Source: Pseudomonadota bacterium (GTDB lineage: Bacteria > Pseudomonadota > Alphaproteobacteria > SMXQ01). Taken from it: 9,782 nt of DNA. The position numbers and the translations under genes were made by a program. The DNA is taken from positions 1 to 9,782 of the forward strand of contig JADFPK010000053.1 in the NCBI GenBank assembly GCA_022562375.1, in the 5' to 3' direction. The notes under the pieces are model-generated. The model did not search any database. It was given only the letters and a program-made list of their open reading frames with translations, and was not told the DNA's origin. Below are positions 5,921 to 9,782 of the stretch, in pieces (the first letter of the stretch is position 1; each line of letters starts with the position of its first letter).

Positions 5921-7120
5921 ATGGCCGGTTTCCTCACCCTCGATGAGGCCGATGTCGCCGGCAAGCGCGTGTTGGTGCGCGCCGACCTCAACGTTCCGAT
6001 GAATGATGGCAAGGTCACGGACGGGACGCGGATCGCGCGTCTGGCGCCGACCCTGACGGAACTCGCCGCCAAGGGCGCCAGGGTGATCGTCATGTCCCAC
6101 TTCGGCCGGCCCGGGGGCAAGGCCGATCCGGCCCTCTCCCTTGCCCCCATCGCGCCCGAGTTGGCCGCGGCATTGGGCCGGATCGTGGCCTTCGCCGGCG
6201 ATTGTATCGGCGCCGAGGCCCGGGCGGTGGTGGCCAAGCTCGGCGATGGCGAGTTCGCGCTTCTCGAGAATCTGCGTTTCCACGCCGGGGAAGAGGCCAA
6301 CGACGCCGCCTTCGCCGCCGATCTCGCTTCGCTTGGCGAGGTCTACGTCAACGACGCCTTCGCCACGGCGCACCGCGCCCACGCCTCGATCGCGGCGATC
6401 GCCCGGCTGCTGCCGGCCTTCGCCGGCCGGCTGATGGAGGCCGAACTCTGGGCCCTGAACAAGGCGCTCGGCGCGCCCGAACGGCCGGTGGCGGCGGTGA
6501 TCGGCGGCGCCAAGGTGTCGACCAAGCTCGATCTCCTCGGCAATCTCGCCGCCAAGGTGGACACATTGGTGATCGGCGGCGCCATGGCCAACACCTTCCT
6601 CTTCGCCGCCGGCGTCGATATCGGCGCCTCGCTATGCGAGCGGGAGATGGCGCCAAGCGCGCGCGCCATCATGGAAGCAGCCAAATCCGGCGGTCCCGAG
6701 ATCGTCCTCCCCACCGACGCCGTGATCGCGCGCGAGTTCAAGGCACATGCGCAATGCCAAACCGTCGCCATCGACAAGGTGCCGGCGGACGCCATGATCC
6801 TCGATATCGGACCGGCGACGGTCGACGATCTGATCCTGAGGCTTCTGCGGTGGCGGACACTGGTGTGGAACGGTCCCCTCGGCGCCTTCGAGTTGCCGCC
6901 GTTCGACGCCGGCACCACCGTTCTCGCCCGGGCCGTCGCCGAGCGCACCGGCGGCGGCGGCCTCCTGAGCGTCGCCGGCGGCGGCGACATCGTCGCCGCG
7001 CTCGTCCAGGCCGGCGTCGCCGGGGACTTCAGCTATGTCAGCACCGCCGGCGGCGCCTTCCTCGAATGGCTCGAGGGCAAGGAACTGCCGGGCGTCGCCG
7101 CGCTGGAAATGGTGGGTTAA
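5921..7120 (+). CDS. pgk: Phosphoglycerate kinase
   Basis: A 399-residue monomeric two-domain kinase of normal length that transfers phosphate between 1,3-bisphosphoglycerate and ADP, working with gap upstream. The N-terminal substrate domain has RADLNVP (20-26), SHFGRPGGK (59-67), LRFHAGEE with Arg119, and [11 protein letters not shown] (144-154). The C-terminal nucleotide domain has [12 protein letters not shown] with Lys202, WNGPLGAFE (316-324), GGGD (353-356) and [21 protein letters not shown]. One oddity is Ile357 where the glycine loop usually has Thr or Ser after GGGD. The ATG at 5921 has only a weak AAGG site 10 bases upstream and may rely on coupling to gap. It is the last gene of the operon; no terminator hairpin follows before the convergent kinase gene. 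Confidence 0.97.
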   Translation: MAGFLTLDEADVAGKRVLVRADLNVPMNDGKVTDGTRIARLAPTLTELAAKGARVIVMSHFGRPGGKADPALSLAPIAPELAAALGRIVAFAGDCIGAEARAVVAKLGDGEFALLENLRFHAGEEANDAAFAADLASLGEVYVNDAFATAHRAHASIAAIARLLPAFAGRLMEAELWALNKALGAPERPVAAVIGGAKVSTKLDLLGNLAAKVDTLVIGGAMANTFLFAAGVDIGASLCEREMAPSARAIMEAAKSGGPEIVLPTDAVIAREFKAHAQCQTVAIDKVPADAMILDIGPATVDDLILRLLRWRTLVWNGPLGAFELPPFDAGTTVLARAVAERTGGGGLLSVAGGGDIVAALVQAGVAGDFSYVSTAGGAFLEWLEGKELPGVAALEMVG

Positions 7121-7140
7121 GGGTGTTCGGTGGGTAAGGA

Positions 7141-9135
7141 CTAGGAAATGACGCGGCTTGACGGGAAGCGGACCGTCGCCGTGGTGCCCTTGCCTGGCGC
7201 GCTGTCGAGCTCCAGGGTGGCGCCGTGCAATTCCACCAGGGCCATGGTCAGCGGCAGGCCCAGTCCCATACCCTCGTGGTTTCGCGTCTGGCTGCTGGCG
7301 ACCTGGCCGAAGGCCGATACCACCTTGGCCATGTCCTCCTCGGCGATGCCGATCCCGGTGTCCGCGACCGCGAGGATCAGCGCCCCGTCCCCGTCTATTC
7401 GCGCCGTTACCGTGACTTCGCCGCCTTCGGGAGTGAATTTGACGGCGTTGGAGATGAGGTTGAGCAGTATCTGCTTGATCTTGGTCTTGTCGGCGCGAAG
7501 CGGCGGCAGATAGTCCGCCGTCTTTACGGTCATCTCGATGCCGCGCTCCAGGGTCTGCTGGGTAAACAGACGCGCCGCGCCATCGCACACCGCCGCCACA
7601 TCGACCTCTTCCTCGTCCAACTCCAGCTTGCCGCCCGCGGCTTTCGACACCTCGAGGATGTCGGAGATGATGCCGAGAAGATGCTGGCCGCTGTCGATGA
7701 TGTCCGCCGTATAGCCGAGGTAGCGTTCGTTGTCCATCGGGCCGAACACCTGGTTCTTCATGACCTCGGAGAATCCGATGATGGCGTTCAAGGGCGTGCG
7801 CAGTTCATGGCTCATATTGGCCAGGAACTCGCCTTTCGAGCGGCTGGCCTGTTCCGCCAGGTCCCTCGCCGCCCTGAGCGCCTCTTCGCGCTCCTTCAAC
7901 TCGGTGATGTCGCTCAGGATGGCGACCGTTCCCCCGTCCTGGTTGGCGCGTTCGCTTACCTTGAGCCAGCGCCCGTCCCTGAGATTGAGTTCCAGCGACC
8001 CCGGCGGGGAACCGTTGGCGTGGTTCTCGATCCACGCATCGAGGTTGCCCGTGGTCTCGCCGGTGACAAGTGTCCTAATGGCGTGGGCGAACTGGATGAA
8101 GGGCGTGCCGGGGTCGAGATGGGCGGATATGTCGGAGAAATAAAGGCGCAGTTGGTCGTTGCACAGAACCAGCCGGCCGTCGCCGCCGAACAGGGCGAAG
8201 CCTTCCGAAATATTGTCGATCGCGGCGCTCAGGCATTGCTCCGACCTGAGCGCGCGTTCACCGGCCTCGGTCTCGGCGGTGATGTCTTCCGCCGTGCCGC
8301 GAAACCCTTCGAAGGCCCCGGTATCGTCGTCGAACACCGGCAAGCCGCTGAGGCGGAACAGCCGCTTCTCGCCCTCGCCGCTGGTGATCTCGAAGGGGAG
8401 GTCGCGGAAGGGCGAGCGTGTCGATAGACCGGGAAGTTCGCCGGCGTTCTCGCCGTCGGGCTGCTTGAAGGCGCCAAGGTCGAACAGGTTGGTGCCCCAG
8501 ACGGTGCGCGGATGCAGCCTGAGGGTCTCGAGGATGCGGGCGGACACGAAGGTCAGATTGAAGCGCGGATCGGTCTCCCAGATCCAATCGGATACCAGCC
8601 GCGAGATGTCTTCGAACCGGGCCTCCGCCGTCTTTGCCCGAAGACGCGCCGCCGTCAGGGCGGTTTCGTTCTGATAGATCCCGCCGACGGCGCTTAGTTC
8701 ATCGGCTTCGTCGTAAATGGGAATGTAGCGCGCGCCGAGGTATCGGGGATGTCCCTGGATCTCGATGATCTCCTCGCGTTCGATCGGCTGGCCCGAAACC
8801 TCTATTTCGCGGATGACGTCGTCGATGGGAAAGGCCGGACTAAGGGCCACGGCGGTGCCGATCCGGTCGAAGGCGTTGGCTTCGGCGAAGCGGCGGTACT
8901 GGCGGTTGGCGTAGATGATGTTGCCGTCAAGATCGGCCAGGAACATCGGCGGGCCGCTGTCGAGCAGCTGCAAGGCCTCGGGCGGGTGACCGGATACCGG
9001 CGCCGGGTGGAGGACATCGCCGGTCTCTCGCCCGGTCGTTTCGCGCGCGTTATCGGCGGCCACGGCACCGGCTTCACCGCCCAGCAGGACGATCGAATCG
9101 GCGGCAGCCCGGGATGACGGTCTAGTTTTTGTCAT
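7141..9135 (-). CDS. Cytoplasmic PAS-domain sensor histidine kinase
   Basis: A 664-residue histidine kinase with no signal peptide or membrane segment, so it senses an internal signal. After a disordered N-terminus (1-50) come three PAS-like domains, at about 53-160, 172-290 (ending GFRGTAEDITAE) and 298-415 (ending AILSDITELKERE). The dimerisation/phosphoacceptor domain has His443 in SHELRTP; Glu444 and Thr447 suggest both kinase and phosphatase activity. The ATP domain has the N box NLISNAVKF (Asn563), DTGIG (592-596), Phe609 and GMGLGLP (622-628). The H-box context FLANMSHELRTPLNAIIGFSEVM resembles PleC/DivJ-type alphaproteobacterial kinases. There is no receiver domain and no response regulator nearby, so it is an orphan. 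The start at 9135 has GGAGGG five bases upstream, inside the DUF2336 gene. Ligand and target are unknown. Confidence 0.92.
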   Translation of the reverse strand: MTKTRPSSRAAADSIVLLGGEAGAVAADNARETTGRETGDVLHPAPVSGHPPEALQLLDSGPPMFLADLDGNIIYANRQYRRFAEANAFDRIGTAVALSPAFPIDDVIREIEVSGQPIEREEIIEIQGHPRYLGARYIPIYDEADELSAVGGIYQNETALTAARLRAKTAEARFEDISRLVSDWIWETDPRFNLTFVSARILETLRLHPRTVWGTNLFDLGAFKQPDGENAGELPGLSTRSPFRDLPFEITSGEGEKRLFRLSGLPVFDDDTGAFEGFRGTAEDITAETEAGERALRSEQCLSAAIDNISEGFALFGGDGRLVLCNDQLRLYFSDISAHLDPGTPFIQFAHAIRTLVTGETTGNLDAWIENHANGSPPGSLELNLRDGRWLKVSERANQDGGTVAILSDITELKEREEALRAARDLAEQASRSKGEFLANMSHELRTPLNAIIGFSEVMKNQVFGPMDNERYLGYTADIIDSGQHLLGIISDILEVSKAAGGKLELDEEEVDVAAVCDGAARLFTQQTLERGIEMTVKTADYLPPLRADKTKIKQILLNLISNAVKFTPEGGEVTVTARIDGDGALILAVADTGIGIAEEDMAKVVSAFGQVASSQTRNHEGMGLGLPLTMALVELHGATLELDSAPGKGTTATVRFPSSRVIS

Positions 9136-9782
9136 CCTTGCCCTCCGGGGACTCGAGTGCCCTGATGGAGTCGAGGTAGTCGGGATCGCGCCGCCATCTT
9201 TCGAGTAGCGCGGCTGCCTGTTCCGGTTTGATGGTTTCGAAGAACTCGAGCACCGGGGTCAACTCGCGTGGGCTGATGACCTTGTCCTTGGCGTGGGCCT
9301 TGCGGGTCAGCATGAACAAGGATGCGAAATTCGGCTTGTCTATTCCCACCGCCTTGCAGGCGACGGCAAGCGCCTCTCCGCCGGGCTCGTAGACTATGCG
9401 ACGGACGAGCTTGGGCCTGAGCCCGGTGAGCTTGGCGTACATCGCCTCGAACAGCGGCACCTCGCCCTGGCGCAGGACCTCGATCAGCAACTGGGGCGAT
9501 ATCTCGTCGATCTCCGCCAGGCGATCGGCGATCTCGGCGGATTTCGATAATTTATCGAGTTCGGTGGAGGCCTCCTCGACGAGGTCCTTGGCGGTCGCCT
9601 CGAGAGAGATGTCGAGCTCGGTCTGATCGATGTCGAAATTGGCGATGATGTGCTTGCGCATCGCCGCCGAGACCCACCAGTACATGCGCTTCACCAGCTC
9701 CGGTTCGAGATCGCTTCGGGCCAGCAGTGGGTTCTGATAGCTGTCCACGCGCTTCGACTGGTCGACGAGATATTCCATCGTG
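9122..9782 (-). CDS. DUF2336 family protein, 5' end beyond the window
   Basis: The last 219 codons of a gene that continues past the right edge. The first in-window Met (9778) is preceded by an in-frame Thr codon, and the MEYLVDQSKRVDSYQNPLLARSD context lies in the middle of the family's usual sequence, so it is not the real start. The C-terminal half (ISPQLLIEVLRQGEVPLFEAMYAKLTGLRP, then the GGEALAVACKAVGIDKPNF segment) resembles DUF2336, a helical, HEAT-like family of unknown function found mainly in Alphaproteobacteria. The visible part is all helical, soluble, and rich in charged residues, with no enzyme motif. Its TAG stop lies inside the histidine kinase gene (14-base overlap), so the two are co-transcribed and probably translationally coupled. 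A role in the same signalling pathway is inferred from this only. Confidence 0.75.
   Translation of the reverse strand, partial: TMEYLVDQSKRVDSYQNPLLARSDLEPELVKRMYWWVSAAMRKHIIANFDIDQTELDISLEATAKDLVEEASTELDKLSKSAEIADRLAEIDEISPQLLIEVLRQGEVPLFEAMYAKLTGLRPKLVRRIVYEPGGEALAVACKAVGIDKPNFASLFMLTRKAHAKDKVISPRELTPVLEFFETIKPEQAAALLERWRRDPDYLDSIRALESPEGKDDKN

Noticed and set aside
2782..7120. Calling tkt-gap-pgk a Calvin-cycle (cbb) operon
   Set aside because: The same gene order serves glycolysis and gluconeogenesis in many Alphaproteobacteria. No RuBisCO, phosphoribulokinase or cbbR gene and no clear CbbR site is in the window.
6202..8427. Long open frames in alternative frames across pgk and opposite the kinase (6202-7137, 6632-7588, 7225-8427)
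   Set aside because: Compositionally biased shadows of pgk and the histidine kinase; no domains and no credible ribosome sites.

Overview
The window looks like chromosomal DNA of a GC-rich alphaproteobacterium, probably Rhodospirillales-like. The grounds are the high-GC codon use, the tkt-gap-pgk order, a DUF2336 protein (a family mostly seen in Alphaproteobacteria) and a PleC/DivJ-style soluble PAS histidine kinase. The placement is inferred from gene content only. No RNA gene, mobile element, CRISPR array or phage gene was found.

Layout. (1) 2-2273, minus strand: a tight two-gene operon. It encodes a double hot-dog MaoC-family hydratase, probably mesaconyl-C1-CoA (2-methylfumaryl-CoA) hydratase, and a class III CoA-transferase-fold protein that closely resembles mesaconyl-CoA C1-C4 CoA transferase (2-methylfumaryl-CoA isomerase, Mct). 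(2) 2274-2781: a 508-bp divergent intergenic region. It holds a sigma70-like promoter that runs straight into an intrinsic terminator on the minus strand, three helically phased 11-bp repeats in the mch leader, an AT-rich patch and a possible tkt promoter. (3) 2782-7120, plus strand: tkt, gap and pgk, closely spaced and probably one operon. (4) 7141-9782, minus strand: a DUF2336 protein cut by the window edge, overlapping by 14 bases a three-PAS cytoplasmic histidine kinase. This pair converges on pgk with only 20 bases between the stops.

How the genes fit together. Mch and Mct are consecutive steps of the second loop of the 3-hydroxypropionate bi-cycle known from Chloroflexus. Beta-methylmalyl-CoA (from glyoxylate plus propionyl-CoA) is dehydrated to mesaconyl-C1-CoA, and its CoA is moved to give mesaconyl-C4-CoA. 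That product can be hydrated to citramalyl-CoA and cleaved to acetyl-CoA and pyruvate. Mch alone would fit the ordinary alphaproteobacterial ethylmalonyl-CoA pathway, but Mct is not part of that pathway. The pair therefore suggests a glyoxylate/propionyl-CoA co-assimilation route. It sits beside triose- and pentose-phosphate enzymes that could carry the carbon into gluconeogenesis or a Calvin cycle. No RuBisCO, phosphoribulokinase, malyl-CoA lyase or C4-hydratase gene is in the window, so neither a complete bi-cycle nor autotrophy can be claimed.
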